Source: Marinobacter mobilis (lineage in GTDB: Bacteria > Pseudomonadota > Gammaproteobacteria > Pseudomonadales > Oleiphilaceae). From it: 64,000 nt of DNA. Below the pieces are notes generated by a model. That model saw only the letters and a list, made by a program, of their open reading frames with translations, had not been told where the DNA came from and made no database searches. Shown in pieces: positions 36,937-47,049 of this stretch. Numbering within the stretch: the first letter of the stretch is position 1; every line of letters starts with the position of its first letter. The position numbers and the translations under genes were made by a program. Location of the stretch: NCBI RefSeq assembly GCF_900106945.1, contig NZ_FNNE01000008.1:1-64000 (forward strand), written 5' to 3'.

Positions 36937-37365
36937 TCATGATTCTCCCTGAGGTTTGCCGTAAATGGCGTCGGGATCCTTGATCACCGGGTCGGTAGTG
37001 ACCCATTCTCCGTCCACCAGCTTACGGTAAAAACAGCTGCGGCGACCGGTATGACAGGCGATGCCGCCTCGTTGTTCCACTTTCAGCAGGATGACGTCGG
37101 CATCACAGTCGAAACGGATCTCGACAACCTGCTGCTGGTGCCCGGAGGATTCGCCCTTGCGCCAGAGCTTGCCCCGGGAACGGGACCAGTAGATGGCAAT
37201 GCCTTCCTTTGCAGTCAGGGCGAGAGACTCGGGATTCATCCAGGCCATCATCAGGATTTCGCCGTTTTCGGCATCCTGGGCAATGGCTGGAACCAGGCCG
37301 TCGTCGTTGAACTTGACGGCGCTCACCCAGTCCGGGCTTTCGACATTAGGTAAAGATTCTTTCAT
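36937..37365 (-). CDS. hisI: Phosphoribosyl-AMP cyclohydrolase
   Basis: HisI opens the adenine ring of PR-AMP, step 3 of histidine synthesis. The 142-residue zinc enzyme has [28 protein letters not shown], the Asp-rich metal site [10 protein letters not shown] and the zinc cysteines in [14 protein letters not shown]. It stands between ubiB and hisE as in pseudomonads. Confidence 0.96.
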   Translation of the reverse strand: MKESLPNVESPDWVSAVKFNDDGLVPAIAQDAENGEILMMAWMNPESLALTAKEGIAIYWSRSRGKLWRKGESSGHQQQVVEIRFDCDADVILLKVEQRGGIACHTGRRSCFYRKLVDGEWVTTDPVIKDPDAIYGKPQGES

Positions 37366-37395
37366 TTCGATGAATTCCTGTGCTTTGGTCGCAAC

Positions 37396-39039
37396 TCAGC
37401 GACTGCCTCTGGCTACCAGCCAGGTCGCTGCCGCGAGCAGACCCCAGCCATAAAGCGGCACTTCCCGGGCCACATCAACCAGGTTGTGCTCGACGCCAAT
37501 GGCCGCAATCGCAACCAGCACGCCGGCCATCAGGGTGTGGCGCCAGCGTCGGTTCTGGCGGCGCTGAGCGGCTTCGATCAGTGCCAATGTATCTTCATTG
37601 CCGCGTGGTGTCGGGTTGCCACTGCGAATCTGAAGCAGGGCGTCATGGACCAGTTGCGGCATTTCCGGGGACTGCTCAAGCCACGCCGGTAAATGGGTTT
37701 GCAGGCTTTTGACCAGACCACTGGGGCCGATGCGCTTGCGCATCCAGCTTTCGAGGAACGGCTGGGCGGTATTCCACAGGTCAAGGTCAGGGTAGAGCTG
37801 GCGGCCGAGACCTTCGACATTGAGCAGGGTCTTTTGTAACAGCACCAGCTGCGGCTGCACTTCCATGTTGAAACGGCGTGCGGTCTGGAACAGCCGGAGC
37901 AGGAAATGGCCGAAGGAAATCTCCTTCAGGGGGCGCTCGAAGATAGGCTCGCAAACGGTACGGATAGCCGCCTCGAATTCGTTGACCCGGGTGTCGAGCG
38001 GCACCCAGCCGGACTGAATGTGTAATTGTGCCACCTGGCGGTAGTCGCGGCGGAAGAACGCCAGCAGGTTGCGGGCCAGGTAGCTCTGGTCATCCGGCGC
38101 CAGGGTACCGACGATGCCGAAATCGATGGCGATGTATTTCGGATCTTCGGGGGTGCTGGCATCGACAAAAATGTTGCCCGGGTGCATATCCGCGTGGAAA
38201 AAACTGTCGCGGAACACCTGCGTAAAGAAGATCTCAACCCCTTTTTCCGCCAGCACCTGCAGGTTGACCCCGGCCGCCTGCAGTGCATCGACGTCCGCGA
38301 CCGGGATGCCGTGGATACGTTCCATCACCAGCACATTCTTGCGGGTGAAGGCCCAGTCGATGGCGGGGATATAGATCAGGCTGGAGCCGTCAAAGTTGCG
38401 CCGCAGCTGGCTGGCGTTGGCAGCTTCCCGCTGCAGGTCGAGTTCATCGTGAATGGTGGTGTCGTAGTCAGCCACCACGTCCACCGGGTGCAGCCGCCGC
38501 CCTTCAGACCAGTATCGTTCAAGCAGCGTGGCCATCAGGTACATCAGCGCCAGATCCTGACGAATGACTTTCTCGATACCCGGGCGGATCACCTTGACCA
38601 CCACGTGCTGTCCGTTGTGCAGAGTGGCGGCGTGGACCTGAGCCACCGAGGCTGAGGCCATGGGCTGCTGGCTGAATTCGGCAAAGCTGTCGCTGACAGA
38701 GGCGCCGAGGGCCCGCTCGATCAGTGCCTGAGCCTGCGCTCCCGGAAAGGGGGGGACCCGGTCCTGAAGCTGGCGCAGAGAATCGGCCATGTCATCCGGC
38801 AGCAGGTCGCGGCGGGTGGAGAGGATCTGGCCGAATTTGACGAACACCGGGCCGAGCTGCTCCAGAGCCAGCCGCAGGCGGTCGCCGCGGCTGAGCTTTG
38901 GCATCGGGAACAGATGCCAGGGGGCCAGCAGGAAAAACAGCCGCAGGGCGGGGGGAAGTTCCGCCAGGGGCAAAAAGGTATCCAGCCGATAACGGCAGAA
39001 CACCCAGGCAATGCGAATCAGGCGTTGCAGGCGTGTCAC
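37396..39039 (-). CDS. ubiB: Ubiquinone biosynthesis ATPase/kinase-like protein UbiB
   Basis: UbiB is an atypical kinase-like ATPase required for ubiquinone synthesis, membrane-bound by C-terminal spans. The 547-residue protein has the family's [17 protein letters not shown] (KxGQ motif), a lysine in [15 protein letters not shown], and [12 protein letters not shown] plus [11 protein letters not shown] as the catalytic and metal loops. Two C-terminal hydrophobic segments are present. It overlaps ubiJ by four bases. Confidence 0.96.
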   Translation of the reverse strand: MTRLQRLIRIAWVFCRYRLDTFLPLAELPPALRLFFLLAPWHLFPMPKLSRGDRLRLALEQLGPVFVKFGQILSTRRDLLPDDMADSLRQLQDRVPPFPGAQAQALIERALGASVSDSFAEFSQQPMASASVAQVHAATLHNGQHVVVKVIRPGIEKVIRQDLALMYLMATLLERYWSEGRRLHPVDVVADYDTTIHDELDLQREAANASQLRRNFDGSSLIYIPAIDWAFTRKNVLVMERIHGIPVADVDALQAAGVNLQVLAEKGVEIFFTQVFRDSFFHADMHPGNIFVDASTPEDPKYIAIDFGIVGTLAPDDQSYLARNLLAFFRRDYRQVAQLHIQSGWVPLDTRVNEFEAAIRTVCEPIFERPLKEISFGHFLLRLFQTARRFNMEVQPQLVLLQKTLLNVEGLGRQLYPDLDLWNTAQPFLESWMRKRIGPSGLVKSLQTHLPAWLEQSPEMPQLVHDALLQIRSGNPTPRGNEDTLALIEAAQRRQNRRWRHTLMAGVLVAIAAIGVEHNLVDVAREVPLYGWGLLAAATWLVARGSR

Positions 39040-39686
39040 TGTGACTCCGGTGTGGATGGGCCCGGGCCGGGGAGGCTGGCTTCCAGTTGTTGCAGTCGGG
39101 CGGCGAGGCGCTCGGAACGCAGGCTGAGGTCGTCGATCTCGGCAAAGGTGGCGTCGAGTTCCCGTCGGCCAGGCAGCGCGCCGCTTTCCTCGTGGATGTA
39201 TTCCTCAATGTTGGCATTGAGGGAGGCGGATGCCTGGCGGCTCCATGCCACGGCCGCTCGCACCCTGCGGCCCAGAAAGTGAGCTGGGACATCACCAAGG
39301 TGCTGGGCGAGGGCGGCTTCCCAGTCAGGGTTGAGCTGGTCAATGGCTCGCTGGAACTGGTGCGCCAGCCCCATGTCGCCTTCCACCAGCAAGCGCTCCT
39401 GACGGAACACCTGGTCATCGCCCAGGGCCAGCGATGCGAACGCCAGTGGGCGACCGGCGATGTCGAGTGCCGGCTCTGCCACTGCCTCGCTGCCAACCTG
39501 GACCTGCTCGCCGGCGGCTTGCAGCGTCAGGGTGAGCGGCAGCGGCGCGGTGAGACGAAACTGGACCGTGCCACTCAGCGCTGCCAGCAGGGCCTGGCGT
39601 CCGGCAGGGTCCAGTGCCAGTGCCCGGTTAACGGCTGTTTCGATCACGCCGGTAACGGCCGCCCGAAGGGTGGGGCCTGGCAACAT
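39036..39686 (-). CDS. ubiJ: Ubiquinone biosynthesis accessory factor UbiJ
   Basis: UbiJ is the SCP2-domain lipid-binding scaffold of the aerobic Ubi complex. The 216-residue protein has the SCP2-like N-terminal part ([21 protein letters not shown]) and a coiled-coil C-terminus. It lies between ubiE and ubiB with overlaps on both sides (one base with ubiE, four with ubiB). Confidence 0.93.
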   Translation of the reverse strand: MLPGPTLRAAVTGVIETAVNRALALDPAGRQALLAALSGTVQFRLTAPLPLTLTLQAAGEQVQVGSEAVAEPALDIAGRPLAFASLALGDDQVFRQERLLVEGDMGLAHQFQRAIDQLNPDWEAALAQHLGDVPAHFLGRRVRAAVAWSRQASASLNANIEEYIHEESGALPGRRELDATFAEIDDLSLRSERLAARLQQLEASLPGPGPSTPESQ

Positions 39687-40477
39687 CAGGGCTTGATTCC
39701 CACGTGCAGGGCGACGATACCGCCGGTCATGTTGTGGTACTTGCAGTTGACCAGACCGGCGTTCTCCATCATGCCCTTGAGGGTTTCCTGGTCAGGGTGC
39801 ATGCGGATGGACTCGGCCAGGTACTGGTAGCTGGAGGAGTCTCCGGCAATCAACTGGCCCATCAGCGGCAGGGCGTTGAAGGAATAGGTGTCGTACACCT
39901 TGCTCAGCAACGGATTGGTGGGCTTGGAGAATTCCAGCACCATCAGTTTGCCGCCGGGCTTGAGTACCCGGGCCATATCCCGCAGGGCCTGATCCTTGTC
40001 GGTCACGTTGCGTAAACCGAAGGCAATACTTACCGCGTTGAAGTGATTGTCCGGGAACGGCAGGTGTTCGGCATCCGCCTGGACGTATTCGATATTACCG
40101 GCGTAGCCGCGGTCGGTCAGGCGTCCGCGGCCGACCTGCAGCATGGACGCATTGATGTCCGCAAGGATAACCTGCCCGCTGGGGCCCACCAGGTCGGAGA
40201 ACTTCATGGTCAGGTCGCCGGTGCCGCCAGCGATGTCCAGCACCCGGTGACCCGGGCGTACGCCACTCAGCTCGATGGTGAAGCGCTTCCACAGTCGGTG
40301 GATGCCCATGGACATAAGATCGTTCATCAGGTCGTACTTGCCGGCCACGGAGTGGAATACCTCCGCAACCTGGCCTGCCTTCTTGGACGCTTCGACGGTG
40401 CGAAAACCGAAGTGGGTGGTGTCGTCCTGGGGCTGGCCAGGGTTTTCCTGGCTGGGTGACGGCTGTTGTTGGCTCAT
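39686..40477 (-). CDS. ubiE: Ubiquinone/menaquinone C-methyltransferase UbiE
   Basis: UbiE is the SAM-dependent C2 methyltransferase of ubiquinone synthesis. The 263-residue protein has the SAM site [16 protein letters not shown] and the UbiE signature [19 protein letters not shown], plus [16 protein letters not shown]. An N-terminal polar extension of about 25 residues precedes the family core. It is the first gene of the ubiE-ubiJ-ubiB-hisI-hisE unit. Confidence 0.96.
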   Translation of the reverse strand: MSQQQPSPSQENPGQPQDDTTHFGFRTVEASKKAGQVAEVFHSVAGKYDLMNDLMSMGIHRLWKRFTIELSGVRPGHRVLDIAGGTGDLTMKFSDLVGPSGQVILADINASMLQVGRGRLTDRGYAGNIEYVQADAEHLPFPDNHFNAVSIAFGLRNVTDKDQALRDMARVLKPGGKLMVLEFSKPTNPLLSKVYDTYSFNALPLMGQLIAGDSSSYQYLAESIRMHPDQETLKGMMENAGLVNCKYHNMTGGIVALHVGIKP

Positions 40478-40590
40478 GGCAAGGTCCTGTAAGAATCTGA
40501 ACCCCGTATTCTAACGCTTGAGGGGGTGGCTACAAGGTTCTTGCCCCCTTAAACTATCAAAATCCCAAAAATTCAAGAGTAACTACGTCC

Positions 40591-40872
40591 ATGTCTGTCA
40601 TTGAAGTTCATCGCGCCCACTCCCTTGATCACGAACACGCCCGTCAGGCGGCGGAATCCCTTGCTCAGGATCTGGCTCGACAGTTTGATGTGCACTACCA
40701 GTGGGAGGCGGATGTCCTGCGGTTCAAACGCAGTGGCGTTAAGGGTTACCTTAACTTCAATCCGGGCGAGATCCATGTTCATCTGGAGCTTGGCCTGTTG
40801 CTGCGCCCCTTCAAATCAAGGATCGAGCAGGAAATTCACAGCCAGCTTGATCAGCTCACCAGGTCGGCCTGA
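40591..40872 (+). CDS. Polyhydroxyalkanoic-acid-system family protein (small)
   Basis: The 93-residue protein matches the TIGR02610-like family (recall), with HSLDHEHARQAAESLAQDLARQFDVHY and a basic FKSRIEQEIHSQLDQLT end. Members are linked to PHA granule regions and are often near ubiE. No PHA synthase or phasin is seen in the window, so a role in PHA is uncertain. It overlaps the 3' end of the convergent gene by 22 bases. Confidence 0.75.
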   Translation: MSVIEVHRAHSLDHEHARQAAESLAQDLARQFDVHYQWEADVLRFKRSGVKGYLNFNPGEIHVHLELGLLLRPFKSRIEQEIHSQLDQLTRSA

Positions 40873-41678
40873 CCGCCCGTGGCCAGGTCGAAGGGAGCGG
40901 AGCTGGCCGCGACTATTTGCTCCAGCACGCGCGTTTCCCTGACCACCAGTTCGTCGATCAGCTGCTCAACGTTGTCCATGGCACGAAAGGCACTGTAGCC
41001 CCGGTGGAGGAAATCGTGCAGATCTGCGAGCCCGGCCAGGTCGGCAGCGGAACGGGTCATCGACAGTAGCCAGCCCAGGGTTCGGTTGCGGACATAGCGA
41101 TCGAGCTGACTTCCCACCTCGGCGACCAGTTCGATCTGGCGCCGCCGCAGCACAAGTTGACCACTGGTCCGGTAGGCCTCGCAATATTGCCATTCCTGCA
41201 GTTCGCTGATGGGGTGGTTGAGTGAGACGAGGGTTTCTGCCAGACCGAGATCGAGGGTCTGGGTGGTCAGATTCAGCTCCACCAATCCGGCAAAGGTTGC
41301 CAGCAGGTGCTCCGGCACCCACTTCACCATCTTGGGAAAGACCCGGTCGATACTGTCATCTCGCTGGCTCAGGTCGGTGGGTGAGTACAAATCCGTGAGC
41401 AGGAAATTCAAGCCTTGGTGGTAGTTGGGCTGCCGGTACAGATCCTGATGGGTCTTCTTGAGGCGCTCGGCCTGCCAGTGGCCCAGAGCGGTCAGCATCG
41501 GGGCGAGGGAATGGCTGGCTTTATGCTGCCGGAAGTCGTGGTAGGCCAGAAGTTGTTGCTGGAGGCGTCGGGCTCCGTCGCTATGGACGGGCGTCTGGAT
41601 CAGGCGATTGCGGTACATGGAGCAGGATGCCTCCGGTCGGGCAGCAGACTTGGGGCTGCCCAGTGTACCGGAGGTCAT
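40851..41678 (-). CDS. FFLEELY-motif-type protein of unknown function
   Basis: The 275-residue, mostly helical protein has NFLLTDLYSPTDLSQRD, a variant of the FFLEELY motif that names a proteobacterial family (recall). No catalytic motif is evident. The start is uncertain: ATG 41678 has no strong binding site, and M22 (41615) is an alternative. It follows the alpha/beta hydrolase by 15 bases and is probably in its operon. Confidence 0.78.
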   Translation of the reverse strand: MTSGTLGSPKSAARPEASCSMYRNRLIQTPVHSDGARRLQQQLLAYHDFRQHKASHSLAPMLTALGHWQAERLKKTHQDLYRQPNYHQGLNFLLTDLYSPTDLSQRDDSIDRVFPKMVKWVPEHLLATFAGLVELNLTTQTLDLGLAETLVSLNHPISELQEWQYCEAYRTSGQLVLRRRQIELVAEVGSQLDRYVRNRTLGWLLSMTRSAADLAGLADLHDFLHRGYSAFRAMDNVEQLIDELVVRETRVLEQIVAASSAPFDLATGGQADLVS

Positions 41679-41693
41679 GGTTAGCTGTCAGGC

Positions 41694-42617
41694 TCAGCCC
41701 TGAGCGGCGGCCGACAGGGTCTCGAAGCCCGGCACCCACTGATCACTGTCGAGGGTGATGAAGTGGCTGGGCGCATCAGTCTCGATAATACGCATCGTGG
41801 TTGGGCTCTGGCGGGCGCTGTTCAGCATGGCCGAGCGGTCGAGGATGCGGTCGACCTGGGGAATCAGGAAGGTACCGTGCCGGACGTGATCATAGACGCC
41901 GGTATCCGTCCGATCCATCCACTCCATAATGTCCTCAATGTTGCGAACAATGGTCAGGTGATCTTTGGTGGCGGAGAACAGCTTGGCCAACAGCACTTTC
42001 TTGCGCGGGTTCATCTTGCCGAAGAACGTCTGCCCGTAGGCTGTGGATGGGGCCGTGTTGATCAGACGAATCAGCCAGGGCCACATGCCGTGACTGACCG
42101 GTTCCAGGAGGGTGGTAACCAGAGCGTGGAGTTTGCCTTGTGGCAAAACCGGGGCTTCCAGAACCACTTCGACCTGTTCAAACAGTTCCGGACGCTGGCG
42201 CACCGCCTCCAGAATGACGGCACCCCCGCGGGAGTGGCCATGAACTCGGATGTTGTCTGTGGATGGCAGATTGCTGAGCGCCTGGATCAGGATGCAGGCA
42301 TCGTACTCGATGGTGGCTTCGAGGAACTTGATCGGCACTTCCCACTCCGGGGTTTCCGGGGTCACGCCATTCACCGGAATGTGGTAGTTGCTGCAGGTCA
42401 GCAGCACGAGTTCGGTGGTTGGTGCCTCGTAGGCCTGGGTGAAATAGCAGTGGTTCTCCAGGAATCCGTGAACACCAATGACCGTTTGCTCAGCCTTTCC
42501 ACTGTGGTTTCGTACCGATACGGCGCCTTTGCCAACCCGATAGACGCGACCGGAAAACATTTCCGAGTAGGCACTTTCGATTGGCTTGATCAGTTTGCGA
42601 ACGTCGCTCGCTTTCAT
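41694..42617 (-). CDS. Alpha/beta hydrolase
   Basis: The 307-residue protein has the alpha/beta-hydrolase oxyanion segment VIGVHGFLENHCYF and the nucleophile elbow GHSRGGAV (Ser near residue 128). A His in SHFITLDSD near the C-terminus may complete the triad. It could be a lipase or thioesterase acting on stored neutral lipid, judged only by its divergent WS/DGAT neighbour. Confidence 0.82.
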   Translation of the reverse strand: MKASDVRKLIKPIESAYSEMFSGRVYRVGKGAVSVRNHSGKAEQTVIGVHGFLENHCYFTQAYEAPTTELVLLTCSNYHIPVNGVTPETPEWEVPIKFLEATIEYDACILIQALSNLPSTDNIRVHGHSRGGAVILEAVRQRPELFEQVEVVLEAPVLPQGKLHALVTTLLEPVSHGMWPWLIRLINTAPSTAYGQTFFGKMNPRKKVLLAKLFSATKDHLTIVRNIEDIMEWMDRTDTGVYDHVRHGTFLIPQVDRILDRSAMLNSARQSPTTMRIIETDAPSHFITLDSDQWVPGFETLSAAAQG

Positions 42618-42798
42618 AAGCGTTCCCCTACAGCAAGTATGTCTGCACGATTTTCATTGTGATCTTGTAAGCAGATACCGCTGTTTTATCGCTAAGTCAC
42701 AGTGGGTGTATTGGCGCAGATTACAAATTTTTTGTTCGGTCAGAGTCAATCTGGCTATGTAGAACCTTTATACAGACCTGCTTTCGAGTATATAGGTG

Positions 42799-42809
42799 GA
42801 CCGTCGGTC
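42799..42809. promoter_or_regulatory. Inverted repeat before the WS/DGAT gene
   Basis: GACCG-T-CGGTC lies 30 bases upstream of the WS/DGAT start in a 222-base divergent gap. A CGGTCA element also occurs at 42737-42742. Palindromes of this kind are typical TetR-family operators (recall). No local regulator gene is present. Confidence 0.4.
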
Positions 42810-42839
42810 AAATGTAATTTTTTGTAACATGCCGCTGTA

Positions 42840-44288
42840 ATGAGAGTGTTGGAGCGTTTTCAGGTTGTCTGGCACAATGTCCGGCTCACTAACAATAACA
42901 GATACCGGGGTTGCCAGTTCTTGAGTCACGAAGAAGCGCATCTTCTACTGCCTGCAGATTCGGCCTGGCTCGCACTGGAGCGTCCGGAGAACCCGATGAC
43001 CATTACGGTCATGCTGCGGGTGGACGACCTGACGCCGGAACGGCTGCGGGATTTTCTGCAGCATTACTGGCTGGCCTGGGATCGGTTCCGCTTCATGCCG
43101 GTTCAACGCTCGCCTGGCTGGTGGTGGGAGCCGGATCCGACCTTCAACCTTGATCACCATCTGGAAACCGTGCCGGGAACCTTCAGCGAGGCGGAGCTGC
43201 GGGCCTGGGTCTCTGCGCGGCTCAATCAGGCATTGCCGGATTACCGGCCGAGGTGGAAGTTCTGGCTGGTACCGGGGGCCGAGGATGGTGCCGCGCTGCT
43301 GTTGCGTATCCACCACTGCTATGCCGATGGACTGTCGTTACTGGGTATCTTTGAGCAAACCTGTCCGCCGTCACCGCAGCAGGCGCCGGTTAGGTACGGC
43401 GCCCGAGAACAGGGTGACCTTGGGCGCTGGAAGCGTTCCGTGGGAATCTGGCTGGATACCTTCCTCAACAGTGGTCACGGTGAAGACCTCGAATCGATCG
43501 GGGGCGAACGTTCTTCGCTGGAGAGGTTAACTCATCACGGACTGCGTCTGGTGAATGAGCTGAGCCAGTTTCTGATCGAGTCCGAAGATACCCCGTCGCA
43601 GCTGAAGAGACCATTGCTGGGCCGTCGCAGCTGCAGCTGGTCGAGTCCATTGGCGCTGGAGCGCTTTCGCTCGGTGGCCGACCGGATGGGGTGTACGATC
43701 AACGACGTCTTGCTCAGTTGTGTGGCGGCGGCTGTGCGCGCCTGCCTCGAAGAGCACGGAGACTCGCTGGACGAGTCGATCATGCATGCCGCCATGCCGG
43801 TCAGTATCCGTGACCGTATGCCCGAGGGGATCTGCCCGCAAGACGGTGGGCTGGGTAATTTTTTCGGAACCGTCTTTGTGCCCTTGCCAGTCGATGGAGA
43901 CAGTCCCCTGGAACGGCTGTTTCGGGTCAAGCACGAGACCCGGCGGCTGAAAAAGAGCTGGCAGCCAGGGATCTCCTGGGGGCTCGCGGGCACGGCTTCG
44001 TTGCTTCCCCAGGGGGTGCTCCAGTCTGTTGCCAACATGATGTATCGCAAGGCCAGCGCCGTAGTATCCAATGTGCCTGGCCTTAAGGAAGCTCGCTACA
44101 TCGCCGGCTGCCGTATCCGCGAACAGATGTTCTGGGTACCTCAGGCTGGCAACATCGGTCTGGGGATCAGTGTCATCAGTTACGCCGGTCAGGTGCAGTT
44201 TGGCGTGGTGGCGGATGAGGCCGTTCTGCCTGAACCGGAGCTGTTCCTGGCTCATTGTCTCGCCGAGCTGGATCGTTTTCCCCTCTGA
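42840..44288 (+). CDS. Wax ester synthase/diacylglycerol acyltransferase family protein
   Basis: WS/DGAT enzymes transfer acyl from acyl-CoA to fatty alcohols or diacylglycerol to make storage wax or triacylglycerol. The 482-residue product carries the active-site HHxxxDG as HHCYADG (158-164), TINDVLLSCVAAAVRA matching the ND motif, and SYAGQVQFGVVAD near the C-terminus. The N-terminal 27 residues exceed the family, so a TTG at 42921 (SHEEAHLLLPADSAW) may be the true start. Confidence 0.88.
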   Translation: MRVLERFQVVWHNVRLTNNNRYRGCQFLSHEEAHLLLPADSAWLALERPENPMTITVMLRVDDLTPERLRDFLQHYWLAWDRFRFMPVQRSPGWWWEPDPTFNLDHHLETVPGTFSEAELRAWVSARLNQALPDYRPRWKFWLVPGAEDGAALLLRIHHCYADGLSLLGIFEQTCPPSPQQAPVRYGAREQGDLGRWKRSVGIWLDTFLNSGHGEDLESIGGERSSLERLTHHGLRLVNELSQFLIESEDTPSQLKRPLLGRRSCSWSSPLALERFRSVADRMGCTINDVLLSCVAAAVRACLEEHGDSLDESIMHAAMPVSIRDRMPEGICPQDGGLGNFFGTVFVPLPVDGDSPLERLFRVKHETRRLKKSWQPGISWGLAGTASLLPQGVLQSVANMMYRKASAVVSNVPGLKEARYIAGCRIREQMFWVPQAGNIGLGISVISYAGQVQFGVVADEAVLPEPELFLAHCLAELDRFPL

Positions 44289-44520
44289 TTCAGCGGCTCT
44301 TGTCAGAATGTTCCCCGGGCCCCGTCCTGGCCCGTTGAGCGAGTCTTAATCCCAAAGTCCTGATTTTTCTGCCTCCCAATTACCAATAAAACCAGCCCTC
44401 TTGGTGGATATTCCCGATTGTTGGGGTGTTCGATGATGGAGTTCGGCTCCTAAAGGCCCGGCGCACACCCGATCTGAATGGGTTGCGCTAAATCCCGGAC
44501 AAAACCAATTTGGGGGAAGT

Positions 44521-45621
44521 ATGAAAAATAACAACTTCAGAAAGTCAGGGCTGGCTGTTGCGTTGATCGCGGCGACTGGTCTGAGTGCTACCGCGAACGC
44601 TGCTGTTGAGGTCTACAGCAACGAAGACACGTCTTTTTCCGTCGATGGCTACTTCAACGCCTTTTACGTTAATCGTGATGACAAGCTGGCGGATACCCAG
44701 AGCTCCGATGTGAAAATGGGTTTCCTGCCGAACACCATCGGCTTCAACTTCAGCAAGAAAGTGGGTGACCTGACCATGGGTGGTCGCTCCTCCTTCTGGT
44801 CGACCATCAACGACAGCCTGCAGTCGCCAACTGACACCGCCATTGATGTGCGTCAGTTGTACGGCACCGTCGACGGGTCTTTTGGTCAGGTGCTGATCGG
44901 TAAGGACTTTGGTCTCTACTCCCGTTCAAATATCTTCCTTGACGAAATCCTGATGGGCTTCGGCTCACCCGGTGCTCCGACCGGCGTTTCCTTCGGTAAT
45001 ATCCGTACCGGCTATCCATACCCCAACCCTTCCGCTCAGATCACCTACCGGACTCCGGATATGGGTGGCCTGAAGGTGGCGGCGGGTATCTTTGAGCCTG
45101 CAAACACCACTCCGGGCGCACAGTCCGAGCAGTCAGCGCCGCGCTTTGAGGCGGAAGTAACCTACAACGCCAACCTGGGTGATGTGGCACTGACTGGCTG
45201 GGTGAACGGTCGTAGCCAGTCTTCCGAGAACGCGACAACGACGGTTGATTCCACCGGCGTGGGCTACGGTGTGCGTGCATCAGTGGCTGGCCTGTCTCTG
45301 ACAGCCTCCGGTTTTACCTCCAAAGGTGACAACCCGGTCCTGATCGTTGATGGTGCGCTGACCGAAGACGACGCTGATGGTTACCTGGTTCAGGGCTCCT
45401 ACACCTTTGGTGCCAATCGCCTGGTTCTGTCCTACGGCGAAACCGATGCAGAGATTCTGGATCTTGAAACTGAGAACACAACGGTTGGGTTCTTCCATGA
45501 CGTAAACAGCAACCTGAAGCTGGTCGCTGAGTACAACATGTATGAGAGCACTGTGCGTTCCTCTGGTGCCGCTGCTGAAGAAGCAGACACTCTGGCGCTT
45601 GGTGCCGTCATACTGTTCTAA
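44521..45621 (+). CDS. Outer-membrane porin
   Basis: The 366-residue protein has a signal peptide cleaved near ATANA/AVEVYS, alternating beta strands and a C-terminal aromatic residue (LALGAVILF), typical of 16-stranded gram-negative porins. The ATG has GGGGGAAG upstream. A 232-base intergenic region precedes it, so it is monocistronic and likely regulated. Substrate is unknown. Confidence 0.88.
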   Translation: MKNNNFRKSGLAVALIAATGLSATANAAVEVYSNEDTSFSVDGYFNAFYVNRDDKLADTQSSDVKMGFLPNTIGFNFSKKVGDLTMGGRSSFWSTINDSLQSPTDTAIDVRQLYGTVDGSFGQVLIGKDFGLYSRSNIFLDEILMGFGSPGAPTGVSFGNIRTGYPYPNPSAQITYRTPDMGGLKVAAGIFEPANTTPGAQSEQSAPRFEAEVTYNANLGDVALTGWVNGRSQSSENATTTVDSTGVGYGVRASVAGLSLTASGFTSKGDNPVLIVDGALTEDDADGYLVQGSYTFGANRLVLSYGETDAEILDLETENTTVGFFHDVNSNLKLVAEYNMYESTVRSSGAAAEEADTLALGAVILF

Positions 45622-45636
45622 GTTCTGCAGATTTGC

Positions 45637-45690
45637 GCGCCAGGTCTCCTCTGGCGCTTGCTTTCCGGTCCAGGTCGGCCTCAGGCCGAC
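45637..45690 (+). terminator. Tandem hairpins after the porin gene
   Basis: GCGCCAG/CTGGCGC (45637-45657) and the near-perfect GTCGGCCT/AGGCCGAC (45674-45690) lie just after the porin stop. T-tracts are weak (TTGCTTT), so this may be a stabilising or partial terminator region. Confidence 0.5.
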
Positions 45691-45768
45691 TTGCGACTAA
45701 AGTGCTGCCCAATTCCTTTCGGTGGCACTGTGTATCATCGGCTTTGACTTTCGGGGGCTTTGTTTTCA

Positions 45769-47049
45769 ATGGCTTACGATGGATTTGGAGCGCCCATAAA
45801 AAGTACTGAAGTCGAATTTCCGGCTTCGGCCGGTTCTGTACAATCAAAAGTTGCACAGTCAAAACCGGAAGCAGCTCCCATGAGGCCCGCGATTACCTTT
45901 CCCGCAGTACGTGTTGGCAGCTCCGGCGATCGTGATCCGGCGATAGCGGCGACAGCGCTGGCCAGTCAGCTTCAGCACGAGGGGCTGGGTTGCGTGTTGT
46001 TTTTCTGTTCCGCTGAGTATGACCTGGTCCGGCTCGGTCAGGCACTCGAGCGGGAATTTGCCGGCGTTCAGGTCAGCGGCTGCACTTCGGCCGGCGAAAT
46101 TACCCCGGACGGCTATGGCCGCGGCTGCATTACCGCCATTGGTTTTGACCGCCGCTACTTTTCCATTGATGCCGCCCTGATCCAGCAGCTCGACCGATTT
46201 ACCCTGCAGGATGCCCAGCAGTGCATTGACGGCCTGTTGGCGACCTGTCGCGATGCCAATCTGGCACCGATTCGTGATAACACCTTCGCCATTACTTTAC
46301 TGGACGGCCTTTCCAGTCGAGAAGAGCTGGTTTTGTCGACGCTCAATGCTGCCCTGGGCACCATTCCTCAGTTTGGCGGTTCAGCCGGGGACGACGAGCG
46401 TCTCAGCAATACCCATGTTTACTACCGTGGCCGCTTTTACAGCAACGCTGCCATTGTGCTGCTGGTAAACACGCCACTGGATTTTCGGGTGTTCTCCACG
46501 CACCACATGACCGCCCGCAGTGAAAAGCTGATTGTCACCCGCTCCGACAGCGACAGCCGCACGGTCTATGAACTCAACGCGGAGCCTGCGGCGGAAGTCT
46601 ATGCCCGTCTGGTGGGCGTCGCCGTCGCTGACCTCAACCGCGAGACCTTTGCTCTCCACCCCATGGCGGTGCGGATTGGCGGACACTACTTCATTCGTTC
46701 AGTACAGAGCGTCAATCCTGATGGCAGTCTGACCTTTTACTGCGCGGTAGAAACCGGAATCGTCATGACCGCCATGGAGCCTGGCTCACTGCAGGAAAGC
46801 CTGCGGCTGCAGCTGGAGAAGGCTGAGAAGGTGGTGGGCCCCCCTCTGGTGACCATTGGTTGTGACTGTTTTTTGCGCCGGCTTGAGGCTGAGCTGACCG
46901 GGGTTGATCAACAGGTATCGGACTTCCTGCGAGATCACCGTGTCATCGGGTTTAATACCTACGGCGAGCAGTTTGACGGTATGCACATTAACCAGACTTT
47001 CACGGGGGTGGTCATTGGCCAGCCTGAAATTGCTGCGGGACAACACTGA
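45769..47049 (+). CDS. nosP: NosP-type nitric-oxide-sensing FIST protein
   Basis: The 426-residue protein has FIST_N (about 45-240; GCTSAGEITPDGYGRGCIT) and FIST_C (about 255-405) domains. In Pseudomonas aeruginosa the FIST protein NosP binds NO at haem and controls the adjacent kinase NahK (recall). The same gene pair occurs here, with the nahK frame overlapping. Start: ATG 45769 is preferred to the TTG three codons earlier. Confidence 0.88.
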   Translation: MAYDGFGAPIKSTEVEFPASAGSVQSKVAQSKPEAAPMRPAITFPAVRVGSSGDRDPAIAATALASQLQHEGLGCVLFFCSAEYDLVRLGQALEREFAGVQVSGCTSAGEITPDGYGRGCITAIGFDRRYFSIDAALIQQLDRFTLQDAQQCIDGLLATCRDANLAPIRDNTFAITLLDGLSSREELVLSTLNAALGTIPQFGGSAGDDERLSNTHVYYRGRFYSNAAIVLLVNTPLDFRVFSTHHMTARSEKLIVTRSDSDSRTVYELNAEPAAEVYARLVGVAVADLNRETFALHPMAVRIGGHYFIRSVQSVNPDGSLTFYCAVETGIVMTAMEPGSLQESLRLQLEKAEKVVGPPLVTIGCDCFLRRLEAELTGVDQQVSDFLRDHRVIGFNTYGEQFDGMHINQTFTGVVIGQPEIAAGQH

